Part shown: positions 1-6,098 of the stretch, piece by piece
How the letters are laid out: each line of letters opens with the position of its first letter
Position numbering within the stretch: position 1 is the first letter of the stretch
Assembly: GCA_025458985.1 (NCBI GenBank)
Contig: JALORM010000122.1
Span: 1-6,278, forward strand
Direction of reading: 5' to 3'
Source: Paracoccaceae bacterium
GTDB lineage: Bacteria; Pseudomonadota; Alphaproteobacteria; Rhodobacterales; Rhodobacteraceae
Length of the DNA: 6,278 nucleotides
Program-made: the position numbers and the translations under genes
Notes under the pieces: model-generated
The model's database searches: none
What the model saw: the letters and a program-made list of their open reading frames with translations, nothing else
Told to the model about the DNA's origin: nothing

Positions 1-1
1 C

Positions 2-394
2 GGCGAGGTGGACCAGTCGCGTGCCGACTACGTCCAGATCGCGGGCCATTCCCTAGTGCTTGCCGCCCCCGAAGGCGTGGAGCCGAAGGCGACCGGCCGC
101 GGCTTCGTCGACTGGCCGGACGTCCCCGAGGACGTCTACATCCTGACCGACATTGCGGAAAGCAGGCTGCGCGCGCTCCAGAAGGTCCTGTCGTCGGCCG
201 GTCGGCCGGCTTCGACCATGCACGAGGTTTCCGGCGTTTCGGCGCTGTCCAAGCTGATGGCCGCCCACCCGCTTTGCGCAATTCTTCCCGAGACCCTGGC
301 GGGGGTTTTGCAGGGGTCCATGGCCCTGCGAACCTTCGTCCGATCCAGTCCCCCTTCGGCGTCGTTGCGCCGTGGGGCTCGCTTTCTCGCTTGA
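2..394 (+). CDS. LysR-type transcriptional regulator, C-terminal fragment (start outside window)
   Basis: The frame is open at the left edge. The GTG at 8 is unlikely to be the true start, because what follows looks like the second half of a LysR effector-binding domain. Visible signs are a 'LVLAAPEG' strand early on, 'VYILTDIAESRLRALQKVLSSAG' as strand plus long helix, and then a 'VSGVSALSKLMAAHPLCAILPETL' segment, which matches the usual strand-helix-'GLGVALLP' pattern of the family. The N-terminal helix-turn-helix would lie to the left. The last ~20 residues (Ser/Pro/Arg-rich, ending ARFLA) do not look like a normal LysR tail, so the 3' end may be frameshifted. The target genes cannot be told. 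It is the nearest regulator to the T3SS genes seen here, but no link is shown. The family call is fairly sure; function is unknown. Confidence 0.7.
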   Translation, partial: GEVDQSRADYVQIAGHSLVLAAPEGVEPKATGRGFVDWPDVPEDVYILTDIAESRLRALQKVLSSAGRPASTMHEVSGVSALSKLMAAHPLCAILPETLAGVLQGSMALRTFVRSSPPSASLRRGARFLA

Positions 395-499
395 ACCTTG
401 GGCGGATTAGAGGCGAAATGTGCTTTGGAACCGCAACTGCCGCCGTTCATTGACGGCGTCGACGCATAGAAAGTGCCTGGTGGACAGGGTTGCCCGAAG
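395..499. other. Intergenic gap with two overlapping inverted repeats
   Basis: This 105-base gap lies between the LysR fragment and the next + gene. It holds a perfect 6-base-arm inverted repeat (CGCCGT at 441-446, ACGGCG at 453-458, 6-base loop). Overlapping it is a perfect 10-base palindrome, GCGTCGACGC, at 456-465. Neither is followed by a T-run, so an intrinsic terminator is weakly supported. An operator for the downstream gene is equally possible. I see no convincing -35/-10 pair. The frame of the LysR fragment stays open after its stop until a TAG at 467-469. Confidence 0.4.
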
Positions 500-1060
500 A
501 TGACCTCGAACCGACGTCTAGTCGTTGCCAACCTAGACCTGGACGCCGACGTCTTCGCGGCGATTCATGCCGCGCTGACGGCCGGGAACCTGCTGCCCGG
601 AACGGCGGTCCTGCTTGAGGACTTCGCCGAACTCGGCCCGACGCTGGCGCAGGACGGGATCGAGCTTTTCGCGCTGTACAGCCGCCGGGCGGACAGCAGC
701 CTTCCCTCGCTGTCCCGTGCCCTGGCGCGCATCGGCGCGGTCGACCTGACGCTGGAACAGATGCAGGCGCGGCATGCCGTGCGCAAGATCACGCTCGTCG
801 ATTGCGGCGAGCTTCCCTGCGCACCGCTTTCCGATTTCAACGCGGTGGCCCAGTACCTCGAGGCCTTTGCCGAGAACCTCGAGACCGATGCGGCGGGGGG
901 CGTCATGGCGCTGGACTTCGACTTGTCCGGCGAACCGGCGCAGCTCAAGCTTCTGGACACCCAGTCGCCGGACTTCGTGGACCACTTCGTGGCCTACACC
1001 AAGCAGACGCTGCGGATGCTCAACAGCGGCTTCGGACAGGGCGACCTGCCCGGCGGCTGA
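500..1060 (+). CDS. Unrecognised acidic protein, 186 aa
   Basis: I do not recognise this family. The ATG at 500 is chosen over the GTG at 473 because a purine-rich GGACAGGG stretch sits about 10 bases before the ATG and nothing similar precedes the GTG. The protein (starting MTSNRRLVVANLDLD) has no signal peptide or membrane segment, so it should be cytoplasmic. By eye it is clearly acidic, with Asp and Glu outnumbering Lys and Arg about two to one. It has two cysteines close together (VDCGELPC) and alternating strand- and helix-like stretches, ending in a helix-like segment (VDHFVAYTKQTLRML) and a Gly-rich tail. It converges on sctV with a 55-base gap. An acidic soluble protein beside a T3SS could be a secretion chaperone or regulator, but it is longer than typical chaperones and shows no diagnostic motif. 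It may equally be unrelated. Confidence 0.75.
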   Translation: MTSNRRLVVANLDLDADVFAAIHAALTAGNLLPGTAVLLEDFAELGPTLAQDGIELFALYSRRADSSLPSLSRALARIGAVDLTLEQMQARHAVRKITLVDCGELPCAPLSDFNAVAQYLEAFAENLETDAAGGVMALDFDLSGEPAQLKLLDTQSPDFVDHFVAYTKQTLRMLNSGFGQGDLPGG

Positions 1061-1080
1061 AGCCGTCGCCCGAGGCGGGA

Positions 1081-1110
1081 TTGCCTGCCCGGCAAGCGTC
1101 GGTGCCGACG
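1081..1110. terminator. Two adjacent small hairpins in a convergent gap, possible bidirectional terminator
   Basis: The gap between the + gene ending at 1060 and the end of sctV at 1116 holds two small inverted repeats. One has TTGCC (1081-1085) and GGCAA (1091-1095) around a 5-base loop. The other has CGTCG (1097-1101) and CGACG (1106-1110) around GTGC. Convergent genes need a stop to transcription here, which favours the call. No T-run follows on either strand and the stems are short, so support is weak. Confidence 0.3.
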
Positions 1111-1115
1111 TGCGA

Positions 1116-3188
1116 TCAGGAAGCGATCGCGGGAGGCGCCTCGGGGCTGATGAAGCCGATCGGGTAGATGATGGTCTGCGGCTGGATTTCCTGGTAGGCC
1201 AGCACCGGCATGTAGATTCCGTGCTCCTGCAGCACGTTGAAGAGCGCCCGCCGCACATCCTGCTGGGTCAGAAGGACCGGATCCTTGCCGCGGGCATAGT
1301 GCTCGTTCGTGATCGCCTTCACCTGCGCGGCGATGGTCGCGGAAATCTGGCTGTCGATGATCAGGTAGCGCTGATCGTCCGCCGCGCGGAATCCTTCCCG
1401 GATGAAGCTTTCCAGCGTCGGGGCGACGACCACCGCCGGCAAGAACCCGTCAGGCGCGTAGCGGTTCGTGATGAAGTCTCCTACCGCCACGCGGACGTAC
1501 TGCAGGACCTCGTAGGGGTCGGGCTTCTTCGGCCCCCATTCCAGGATCGACTCGAAGATCCGCGCCTTGCTCGTCAGCGGCATGCGTTCCTGAAGATAGA
1601 AGCGCAGGACCGCGCTGATCTGGTTCAGCGACAGGCTTTCCCGCAGATCGGCGACGAGCGTCGGGTTCGACCGCCCGAGACGGTCGAGCATCCGCGCCGT
1701 CGACTGAAGCCCGACGAACATCCCCAGATTGGCCGAGATCGTGCGCTTGAGGTCCATCATGATCTGGTCGAGGAAGTTCCAGAAGTGGATCTTCTCGGCC
1801 TCGAGGCGCTCGCGCTCGGATTCGTTCACCAGCACGCCTTCGTAGGTGCCGAAGTGGCGCGTGGACTCGATGCCGAGGGTGTGCAGGTAGGATGCGTTGG
1901 CCTTGACGAAGAGCCAGCCTGCCCAGGCCTTGCCCCGCGCCATCACATCGTCCTTGATCCTGATCTCGTAGCCGTCTTCCTCTTCGTTGATCATGAAGCG
2001 CCAGTGGCCCATGGGCACGCCGAACTCGCGTTCGAGGCTGTCGTTGATCCCGCAGAGCTCTTCGTAGAAGAATTTCGGATCGAACTGGCGGATCACGGCC
2101 GGCAGGACAACGGTCACCGTGGGCGCGACGCCGGTCCGGTCCTCGGCATCCTTGCACTGGGCCTCGTTCAGGCTCCAGACCTTTTCCCAGTCGCCGTCGC
2201 CGATCTGGTTGGCCTTTTCCGCCTTGCGAACGGTCAGGTACACCCCGCCTATCATGGATAGGCCCACGATGAGGAAGATCACCGTCGGGAAGCCCGGCAC
2301 GAACCCGAAAAGCGCGATCGCCCCGCCGGCGAGGATCACCGTGCGGTAGTTCGCGGTGATCTGCTGCGCGATCTCGGTCCCGAGGTCCATCCCTTGGGGA
2401 TTCGTGACGCGGGTGACGATCGTCCCGGCCGAGACCGAGATCAGCAGCGCCGGGATCTGCGACACGAGGCCGTCGCCGATCGTCATGATCGCATAGAGCT
2501 CAAGCGCCTCGCCGAAGCCGTAGCCGAGCTGCGCCATGCCGATGGCGATGCCGCCGATCAGGTTGATCGCCGTGATGACGAGGCCCGCGATCGCATCGCC
2601 CTTGACGAACTTCATCGCCCCGTCCATCGCGCCGAAGAGCTTCGCCTCACGCTCCAGCATCTCGCGCGCCTGCTTGGCATCGACCTGGTCGATGTTGCCG
2701 GCGCGGACATCGGCATCGACGCTCATCTGCTTGCCGGGCATGCCGTCCAGCGTGAATCGGGCGCCGACCTCGGCGACCCGGTCGGCGCCCTTGGTGATCA
2801 CCAGGAACTGCACGATGGTGATGATCAGGAAGATGACCAGACCCACGATCAGGTTGCCGCCGGCCATCACCTCGCCGAATGTTTCGACGATCGCCCCGGC
2901 ATCGCCCTCGACGAGGATCAGCCGGGTCGTGGCGATCGAGATCGACAGACGGAACAGGGTGGTGACCAGCAGAAGCGACGGGAAGGTCGAGAAATGCACC
3001 GGCGAATGAAGCTGCAGCGCCATCAGCATGATGATGATCGAGGCGCTGATGTTCAGCGTGATCAGCACGTCCATCACGAACGGCGGCAGCGGCAGGATCA
3101 TCATCAGCAGGATCGCGGCGAACACGATCACCAGAAGGACGTCTCGCTGCTGCGCCGCCCTTGCCACGGCATCGAGGAACTTCTGCAT
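1116..3188 (-). CDS. sctV: Type III secretion export-gate protein SctV (RhcV/HrcV/FlhA family)
   Basis: SctV is the largest inner-membrane protein of the T3SS export apparatus. By family knowledge it forms a nonameric ring that takes chaperone-substrate complexes and helps drive export. The product is 690 aa, normal for the family. Residues about 16-330 hold a series of hydrophobic segments (near 17-37, 40-60, 69-92, 112-131, then three or four more to about 330). The FHIPEP-family signature is at 137-160, with the conserved GARF, LDGMPGKQM and DAD elements. The rest is the soluble cytoplasmic domain. Flagellar FlhA is the main alternative, but the secretin neighbours make a non-flagellar SctV very likely. 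Two starts are possible: a GTG at 3197, overlapping the upstream stop as GTGA, and the ATG at 3188. I prefer the ATG because GGGAGA sits 9 bases before it but only about one base before the GTG. It is the last gene of the minus-strand operon and probably translationally coupled to sctC1. Confidence 0.96.
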   Translation of the reverse strand: MQKFLDAVARAAQQRDVLLVIVFAAILLMMILPLPPFVMDVLITLNISASIIIMLMALQLHSPVHFSTFPSLLLVTTLFRLSISIATTRLILVEGDAGAIVETFGEVMAGGNLIVGLVIFLIITIVQFLVITKGADRVAEVGARFTLDGMPGKQMSVDADVRAGNIDQVDAKQAREMLEREAKLFGAMDGAMKFVKGDAIAGLVITAINLIGGIAIGMAQLGYGFGEALELYAIMTIGDGLVSQIPALLISVSAGTIVTRVTNPQGMDLGTEIAQQITANYRTVILAGGAIALFGFVPGFPTVIFLIVGLSMIGGVYLTVRKAEKANQIGDGDWEKVWSLNEAQCKDAEDRTGVAPTVTVVLPAVIRQFDPKFFYEELCGINDSLEREFGVPMGHWRFMINEEEDGYEIRIKDDVMARGKAWAGWLFVKANASYLHTLGIESTRHFGTYEGVLVNESERERLEAEKIHFWNFLDQIMMDLKRTISANLGMFVGLQSTARMLDRLGRSNPTLVADLRESLSLNQISAVLRFYLQERMPLTSKARIFESILEWGPKKPDPYEVLQYVRVAVGDFITNRYAPDGFLPAVVVAPTLESFIREGFRAADDQRYLIIDSQISATIAAQVKAITNEHYARGKDPVLLTQQDVRRALFNVLQEHGIYMPVLAYQEIQPQTIIYPIGFISPEAPPAIAS

Positions 3189-3193
3189 GTCCG

Positions 3194-3874
3194 TCACTCT
3201 CCCGTAGAAGCGGCCGCTGCCTCGCCGCCGCCGGCGCTGCCTGCCGGCGGACCCGATGCCTCACGCAGCGCGGCAAGGGCCGTGGGCGTGCTGCTCTCCG
3301 AGCCCCGCAGAAGCGTGATGTCGGTCCGCCGCGCCTTCTCCAGTGCCTCCGCGGCCTTCTCGACCAGGTCGACATAGGCGGTCGGCCCCGCCACCAGCAG
3401 CGTCCGGCTGCGTTCGTCGTAGCGGTGCGTGAACTTGGTCTGGTAGATGTCGAGGCTCTGCAGGATGCGGATCGCCTCGGGGCCCGATGTCTCCTGAAGC
3501 GGGATGATCCGCGTCTCGATCTCGCCGATCGGCGAGACGCGCAGCACCTGCCCGTCGAAGTACCAGACGAAGTCGAACTCGGCGGCGCGGTTGTCGAGAT
3601 ACTGCCGGCGGCTGACCATCGTGTCGTCGGTCGCGGTCACGGTTCCCGAGATGTCGCCGGTGACGACGAGGCCAATGCGCAGGTTGCGCGCAAAGATCTT
3701 GAGGGCCTCGACGATGTCGATGTCGCGCGCAATCAGCGGATAGGGCACATCCTCGTCCGGGATGGAGAGGTAGCCGGGCGTGCAGCCTTGCGGCCCGCAG
3801 CCCTGGGCGGCGGCCGTCGCTGCCGCAAGCCAGAGCGCGCCCAGACCGGCCAGAACTGCACGATGAATGGCCAT
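3194..3874 (-). CDS. rhcC1: Type III secretion secretin N-domain protein, RhcC1/NolW type
   Basis: This 226-aa exported protein carries only the periplasmic N-domains of a T3SS secretin. Residues 1-23 form a signal peptide (positive start, Leu/Ala core, AAA before the cleavage region). Residues about 43-115 resemble the N0 domain (a 'DIDIVEALKIFARNLRIGLVV' helix-strand, a 'SGTVT' turn, then 'FVWYFDGQVLRVSP'). Residues about 119-182 resemble N1 (RIIPL, an 'EAIRIL' helix, 'RTLLVAGPTAYVDLVEKA'). The tail from about 200 is Ala/Gly/Ser-rich and likely disordered. There is no channel domain. The length fits the rhizobial NolW/RhcC1 family, in which the secretin is encoded by two genes. It should sit in the periplasm under the outer-membrane ring. 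Two cysteines (26 and 31) follow the signal peptide and could form a disulphide. It starts 20 bases after the stop of rhcC2 and its stop overlaps the alternative GTG start of sctV. A G-run 10-11 bases before the ATG is the likely ribosome site, lying beside the palindrome GGGCGCGCCC (3879-3888). Confidence 0.88.
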   Translation of the reverse strand: MAIHRAVLAGLGALWLAAATAAAQGCGPQGCTPGYLSIPDEDVPYPLIARDIDIVEALKIFARNLRIGLVVTGDISGTVTATDDTMVSRRQYLDNRAAEFDFVWYFDGQVLRVSPIGEIETRIIPLQETSGPEAIRILQSLDIYQTKFTHRYDERSRTLLVAGPTAYVDLVEKAAEALEKARRTDITLLRGSESSTPTALAALREASGPPAGSAGGGEAAAASTGE

Positions 3875-3894
3875 CTCCGGGCGCGCCCCCTTTC

Positions 3895-5232
3895 CTAGTA
3901 CTTGAAGCCGGCCGGACCGAGCGACCCGGGAGTGATGCCGCCGCCGCCGGGGTGGCCGGAGGGACCGCCGCTAAGGATGAACTCGAGGTTCGACAGCGGC
4001 GAAGGCAGCTCGGTGATGCGCGGCTGTTCCAGGCGCTCTTCGCCAAGGAACGGCGTCACGATGACCACCAGCTCCTGGTTCGACCCGCTGATCGTGTCGG
4101 CCCCGAAGATCGCGTCGACCGCGCGCCCCAGCCCGTTGTCTCGGCCCTGCCGCAGATCGGCGTTGGTCGACTGCCGCGACAGGCCCGCGATCGCGAAGGA
4201 CTGGCCGTGGCCCAGCTCGACATTGGTCCGGAACCTGCGGGTGCTGAGGTTGGGAAAGCTGTTGCCGTTCACGGTAGCAGTGGTGCCGCTGGCATTGGTG
4301 ATCGAGCTTTCGATGGTCAGCCCCAGCTTGTTGCCCGGGGCGCGCGACGGAATGAACACGAGCTCGGTTCCCACGAACTTGTAGTCGAGCTGGAAATTCC
4401 GGTCGTCGGCGCCGTCATTGTCGCTCACGTAACGCGGCACCGGAATTTCGCCGCCCACAGCGAATTCCGCACGGTCGCCATTCACGGTCGAAAGGGTCGT
4501 TTCCTGCGCGATCGTCGCGACACCGTTCGAGACCAGCACGTCGATCGCCGCGGTCAGGGTATCGGCGCTGGATTCGGTGCGGCCGATCTCGATCACGCCG
4601 CGGTCGCTGGTGCCGATGAAGAAGCCGCTGGCGGCGACGAGGCCGTTCCAGTCGATGCCGAACCGTTCGACCTGGTTGCGGTTGACCTCGAGCAGGCGCA
4701 CCCGCAGGCGGATCAGGTTCGATCCTGCCACGGTCAGCTCGTCGATGATCGTCGTGCCGGGAGAGGCCGCCGAAAGCGTGGCGATCACGTTCTCGCGCTG
4801 GCTTTCGTCCGAGACGACACCGCTGACCAGGATGCTGCCGCGCGCCGACTGCACCGAGATCGACTGCCCGGGAAACCGCCGCTCCAGCGTCCCGCGAAGC
4901 TCTGACAGGGCATGGGTGACCACGATGACGAAGCTGCGCTCGAGCCCGGTTCCGACCTCGGTCGTGATGAGCGTGGTCTCGCCCACGGCCTTGCCGAAGA
5001 CGAAGACCCGGTTGCCGGGCGACACGCTGGCGTCCGCCACCGAGGTGTCGGCGATGAAGACCGTTTCGGTCGACGCGGTGTCGTCCAGCGTCACGCTCTT
5101 GCCGACCTCGATCTGGATCCGGTCCTGCGCTGCCGCCGAAACGGCTGCTGCAAGAACCAGGACTGCGGCGACCAGGACGGCCCGGATCGCCGCAGAGAGC
5201 GACGCCGTCGGATTCGCCAGGAAAGCTGTCAT
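3895..5232 (-). CDS. rhcC2: Secretin channel protein, RhcC2 type with CpaC-like architecture
   Basis: This 445-aa protein should form the outer-membrane ring channel of the secretion system. Residues 1-35 are a signal peptide with a long Val/Leu/Ala core. Residues about 38-105 match the pilus-type secretin N-terminal domain seen in Tad CpaC proteins (an 'IEVGKS' start, 'VFIADTSVADASV', 'VFVFGKAVGETTL'). Residues about 108-168 look like a BON/N-domain fold. The secretin channel domain runs from about 173 to 400, with the conserved GGEIPVP at 260-266 and the closing ELVVIVTPFL at 387-396. The tail (about 421-445) is Gly/Pro-rich. The ATG at 5232 is chosen because GGGGG lies about 9 bases upstream and the signal peptide then starts normally. 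A TTG at 5292 would add 20 residues ahead of it and lacks support. A Tad pilus CpaC is the main alternative by sequence alone. The neighbours rhcC1 and sctV argue for the T3SS. Confidence 0.88.
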   Translation of the reverse strand: MTAFLANPTASLSAAIRAVLVAAVLVLAAAVSAAAQDRIQIEVGKSVTLDDTASTETVFIADTSVADASVSPGNRVFVFGKAVGETTLITTEVGTGLERSFVIVVTHALSELRGTLERRFPGQSISVQSARGSILVSGVVSDESQRENVIATLSAASPGTTIIDELTVAGSNLIRLRVRLLEVNRNQVERFGIDWNGLVAASGFFIGTSDRGVIEIGRTESSADTLTAAIDVLVSNGVATIAQETTLSTVNGDRAEFAVGGEIPVPRYVSDNDGADDRNFQLDYKFVGTELVFIPSRAPGNKLGLTIESSITNASGTTATVNGNSFPNLSTRRFRTNVELGHGQSFAIAGLSRQSTNADLRQGRDNGLGRAVDAIFGADTISGSNQELVVIVTPFLGEERLEQPRITELPSPLSNLEFILSGGPSGHPGGGGITPGSLGPAGFKY

Positions 5233-5250
5233 TCGAATTGCCCCCAATGC

Positions 5251-5276
5251 ACTTTGCTGGCGGGACTTTACTGGCG
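5251..5276. repeat. Two 12-base direct repeats in the rhcC2 leader
   Basis: ACTTTGCTGGCG (5251-5262) and ACTTTACTGGCG (5265-5276) match at 11 of 12 bases with a 14-base period. They lie in the 60-base gap between the 210-aa gene and rhcC2, just upstream of the rhcC2 ribosome site. They could bind a protein or be a chance local duplication. On the minus strand a weak TTGCTT / TAAAGT pair with about 16-base spacing overlaps them, too poor to call a promoter. Confidence 0.45.
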
Positions 5277-5292
5277 CGATGGGCAAAAGCAA

Positions 5293-5925
5293 CTAGCGCA
5301 CCGCCGTCATCTGCACGGCATTCAGATCGTCCAGCGCCGATCGCTGGACCGCCCAGTGCGATTGCGTCTGAATGCCCTGCAAGGCCTCGGTCAACTGCTG
5401 CGCCAGGTGCGTCGCGACCTGCAGCCGCTCCATGCTGCTTGTCAGCAGCATCAGCTGGTTGTGGCCCGTGGCACCCGGGGCCTTCGCGACGTCGGTTCCG
5501 GCCGAGGACTGGGCGACACCACCGGCCGCCTTGACCGGGGTCCGGCGCTGGAGCGACTGCAGGACCGGGTCGGAGTCGTTGTCCTGCGCCTGGCCGGGCT
5601 TGTCCTGTCCCGGCTGGCTCCGGCGGCCGCGGGCGACCGTCGTCTCGTCGGCCGGAGCGTTGGGGTCGCCCTCCTCGCGGACGCCATCGCGGCGGGCCAT
5701 GCCCAGCGCGGCGCGCGCCGCGGCTTCGGTCGCGTCGCCGTCGGTCGCCTCGGCGATCACCTGCGAGAAGAGGCCGGGCCCGATCGGCGCGCGTTCGGTG
5801 ATCGCGGCGGGTGTCGACGTGTCGACCTTGAAGGCCTTCTCGCCACTCTGTTCGGCGCGGACGCGCTTGACCGATGCGGACTGGTCGACACTCGTCGTGT
5901 TCGGACGTCCGACCGGGGTGCTCAT
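5293..5925 (-). CDS. Unrecognised 210-aa T3SS-operon protein, Ser/Thr/Gln-rich, possible exported component
   Basis: I do not recognise the family. The start is firm: AAGGAGG (5931-5937, minus strand) sits 5 bases before the ATG. The product has no signal peptide, no membrane segment and no cysteine. Residues 1 to about 153 are rich in Ser, Thr, Ala, Gln, Asp and Arg and look mostly disordered. Residues about 156-205 form a likely amphipathic helix region (LMLLTSSMERLQVATHLAQQ, then more helix to the end), with the only tryptophan. A polar, unstructured N-terminus with a C-terminal helix is typical of proteins exported by the T3SS itself, such as the inner rod (SctI), needle-length regulator (SctP) or translocators. 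It is the first gene of the cluster, 60 bases before rhcC2, so a role in the apparatus is plausible. Which role, if any, cannot be settled from sequence alone. Confidence 0.8.
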   Translation of the reverse strand: MSTPVGRPNTTSVDQSASVKRVRAEQSGEKAFKVDTSTPAAITERAPIGPGLFSQVIAEATDGDATEAAARAALGMARRDGVREEGDPNAPADETTVARGRRSQPGQDKPGQAQDNDSDPVLQSLQRRTPVKAAGGVAQSSAGTDVAKAPGATGHNQLMLLTSSMERLQVATHLAQQLTEALQGIQTQSHWAVQRSALDDLNAVQMTAVR

Positions 5926-5950
5926 CGTCGCCTCCTTCCGCTTGCCGCGG

Positions 5951-5974
5951 GCGCAGAGGTCCGGTCCTCTGCGC
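5951..5974. promoter_or_regulatory. Strong inverted repeat in the leader of the T3SS operon
   Basis: GCGCAGAGG (5951-5959) and CCTCTGCGC (5966-5974) are perfect 9-base arms around TCCGGT. The inner CCGG is itself symmetric, leaving one mismatched pair. It lies 26 bases upstream of the start codon of the 210-aa gene. On the minus strand one AAGGAGGCG precedes it (starting at 5980) and a second copy follows it (starting at 5937, the real ribosome site). No T-run follows, so it is not a standard terminator. It may be an operator for a dimeric regulator or an mRNA hairpin that affects translation of the operon. Confidence 0.6.
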
Positions 5975-6042
5975 CTCCTTCATCTAGGCCCGCAGTCGTG
6001 GCGATGGGCGTATTCATTTTGCTTATGCGCAGCGGTCCCTGC

Positions 6043-6073
6043 TGGACAGCGGCGGCCGGTCACCGGTTAATCT
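6043..6073 (+). promoter_or_regulatory. Weak promoter candidate with an embedded palindrome
   Basis: TGGACA (6043-6048) is one base from a -35 consensus. A weak TTAATC/TAATCT box lies 18-19 bases further on, about 25 bases before the ATG at 6099. Between them, CCGGT-C-ACCGG (6056-6066) is a perfect palindrome around one base and could be an operator. The -10 match is poor. The facing minus-strand promoter for the T3SS operon should lie in the same 173-base gap. The AT-rich patch at about 6010-6027 is the best place for it, but I could not define its boxes. Confidence 0.3.
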
Positions 6074-6098
6074 GGGGCGCAAACCGTGGAGACGTGCC

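Noticed and set aside
426..452. GGAACC at 426-431 as the first half of a HrpL-type (hrp box) promoter
   Set aside because: No CCAC-type second half lies 15-16 bases downstream, and HrpL boxes belong to a different T3SS group.
774..2261. Long + strand open frame of 495 codons overlapping the gene at 500 and antisense to sctV
   Set aside because: Its Arg/His/Asp-heavy composition is typical of an out-of-frame reading of GC-rich coding DNA, and the overlapping genes have clear start signals or family signatures.
2394..3377. + strand open frame of 327 codons antisense to sctV
   Set aside because: It is made of low-complexity Asp/Arg/His/Gln runs and lies opposite the conserved FHIPEP signature and membrane segments of sctV.
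3797..3808. Possible lipobox (AQGC) making RhcC1 a lipoprotein
   Set aside because: Gln at position -2 and Ala at -3 do not fit the usual Leu-Ala/Ser-Gly/Ala-Cys pattern, and an ordinary signal peptidase site precedes it.
5233..5292. TTG start at 5292 for rhcC2, adding 20 residues
   Set aside because: The extension places polar residues ahead of a normal signal peptide, while the ATG at 5232 has a G-rich ribosome site at good spacing.
4415..5983. Minus-strand open frame of 522 codons across the secretin start and the 210-aa gene
   Set aside because: It has Arg/Gly/Pro/Asp-rich shadow composition and spans two genes with good ribosome sites in another frame. Its ATG lies in the leader hairpin region.
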